From the NCBI GenBank assembly GCA_030272155.1, contig CP126201.1, positions 1,470,501 to 1,534,500 on the forward strand: DNA of 64,000 bases, read 5' to 3'. Of this stretch, positions 63,262 to 64,000 are shown piece after piece. Every line of letters begins with the position of its first letter. The first letter of the stretch is position 1. This DNA is from Tetradesmus obliquus. Taxonomy: Eukaryota > Chlorophyta > Chlorophyceae > Sphaeropleales > Scenedesmaceae. The notes under the pieces were generated by a model that was given only the letters and a program-made list of their open reading frames with translations, was not told the origin of the DNA and made no database searches. The position numbers were made by a program, and so were the translations under genes.

Positions 63262-63636
63262 GAGGCTAGTGCGCCTACCAGGCCGTCTGTCTCTCCTCCA
63301 GGTGCACACATTCAGCATCTGCAGCTTCTGCTGCAGCAGGCAGCTGTCAAGATCTGGGGCAGGAGGGCCGCCGAAGCTGCCGGCAGCAGCAGCAGCAGCA
63401 GCGCCCCTCGGCTCAGCAGCAGCAGCAGCAGCAGGAGCGCTGCTGCTGCTGCCAGAGAAGCTAACTGCAGTTCCTGCTGCTGGAGGTGGTTGTGCGTCAA
63501 GAGGGGTGCTGTTGCCGTAGCTGCTGTGCCGGCTGTGGCTGCCAGTGGCAAGCCTGCTGCCGCTGCTGCTGCTGCTGCTGCTGCCGGGAGGCATGTAGGG
63601 CAGCAGCGTGCGCTGCTCCCAGAACTGCAGCCGCAC
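60760..63636 (-). CDS. RAB3GAP1: Rab3 GTPase-activating protein catalytic subunit, C-terminal part
   Basis: Two exons in transcript order: 63636-62000 and 61840-60760, joined in phase 2; 905 residues visible. The N-terminal part lies beyond the right edge. The family protein, with its non-catalytic partner, regulates Rab18/Rab3 GTPases in ER and autophagy traffic. Matching features: CLLQQKLQMLNVCTWRRD, the catalytic-region block MSSFKAANPGCCLDDFLRWY with TPRDW, HKEGEQVLHYLETLSPG, FSYVEQVVVLAESLLHHLPG, and a C-terminus with REWVLTCGQHP and PPSRMYLQEADGEMRTALVL. Long Ala, Gln and Ser runs and a Ser-Gly-Gln-Thr repeat (61707-61775) enlarge it. No exon echoes are seen in the single visible intron. 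Confidence 0.87.
61707..61775 (-). repeat. coding TTTGACC minisatellite
   Basis: About five copies of a 12-bp unit (GGTTTGACCAGA on the plus strand) encode SGQTFGQTSGQTSGQT in Rab3GAP. The unit resembles the non-coding repeat at 2729-2815. Confidence 0.8.
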
Positions 63637-64000
63637 CTGCAAGGGCAAGGGAGGATGTGTGAGGACTCAGGCACAATGCAGACTTGAAGATGAATGCTTG
63701 AAGCAGCAACAGGTACAATTAGGTCAGAACATGCCGCAGGCCTGCCAAGAGACGCTGCCAGAACAGGCAGCTGCCATGCCAGCCGGCTGCAGCGGTGGAA
63801 GCAGCAAGGATGATGGCTGCCACTGCAGCGTGTGAGACAGCCACATGTAGGTGACCAGTGACACCCGGCATAGATATTTGCGCAGCAAAGCAACACTGAA
63901 CTTTTGCCTGCAACCGCTCGTAAGTCAATATTCATTCAGTGCAATGGACTGCAATCAAGAGGTGCATGCAACACCGCCCAGCTGCACAGCCTTGCTGGCC
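63637..64000. other. intron of the Rab3GAP gene, cut by the window edge
   Basis: This lies upstream of the exon starting at 63636 on the minus strand. No further exon in the right phase is recognised, so the preceding exon probably lies beyond 64000. Confidence 0.5.

Overview
The window is nuclear DNA of a chlorophyte green alga, most likely a scenedesmacean (Tetradesmus/Scenedesmus type). Genes are intron-rich with GT-AG introns. Coding and non-coding DNA are both saturated with CAG/CTG runs, which give poly-Gln, poly-Ala and poly-Ser in the proteins, and plant-type TTTAGGG-like motifs are common. The best taxonomic clue is a mitochondrial atp9 copy in an intron (37388-37609, minus). It gives a full-length ATP synthase subunit c only if TAG is Leu and TCA is stop, the code known for Scenedesmus obliquus mitochondria.

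Layout: 1-4626 is repeat-rich with no gene I can support. 4627-9390 (-) is a secreted subtilisin-like protease with nine exons. 11576-12029 (-) holds two candidate exons of an unrecognised gene. 12550-19107 (+) is ATG13 (autophagy). 19108-21819 is non-coding. 21820-32557 (-) is a giant FHA plus tandem-BRCT protein with MDC1-like architecture. 33113-36459 (-) is SPF27/BCAS2 of the Prp19 splicing complex, divergent from a tRNA isopentenyltransferase at 36898-41193 (+). 41804-44715 and 47330-49187 (+) are two paralogues of an unrecognised multi-pass membrane protein. 51090-53910 (-) is RTF2, divergent from an RMD1/RMND1 (DUF155) protein at 54345-60331 (+). 60760-63636 (-) is the C-terminal part of the Rab3GAP catalytic subunit, which runs off the right edge. 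Exons were chosen by hand so that splice phases agree. Every complete model below sums to a multiple of three and is open throughout.

The genes have unrelated jobs (autophagy, DNA damage response, splicing, tRNA modification, fork termination, organelle biogenesis, Rab control), so I see no functional cluster.

What unites the window is structural. In nine of the ten recognised genes, short pieces of coding exon (about 30-100 bp) that carry one splice junction, or the stop-codon end of the gene, are repeated head-to-tail in the neighbouring intron or just past the stop. I count more than 40 such splice-junction echoes. The extremes are ten copies of one RMD1 exon with splice sites kept in most copies (57442-58538), eight copies of a BRCT-linker exon end, and seven copies of a membrane-protein exon start. 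Several echoes could be spliced in frame as alternative exons. I regard this, together with the code-diagnostic mitochondrial insertion, as the main discovery in the window.
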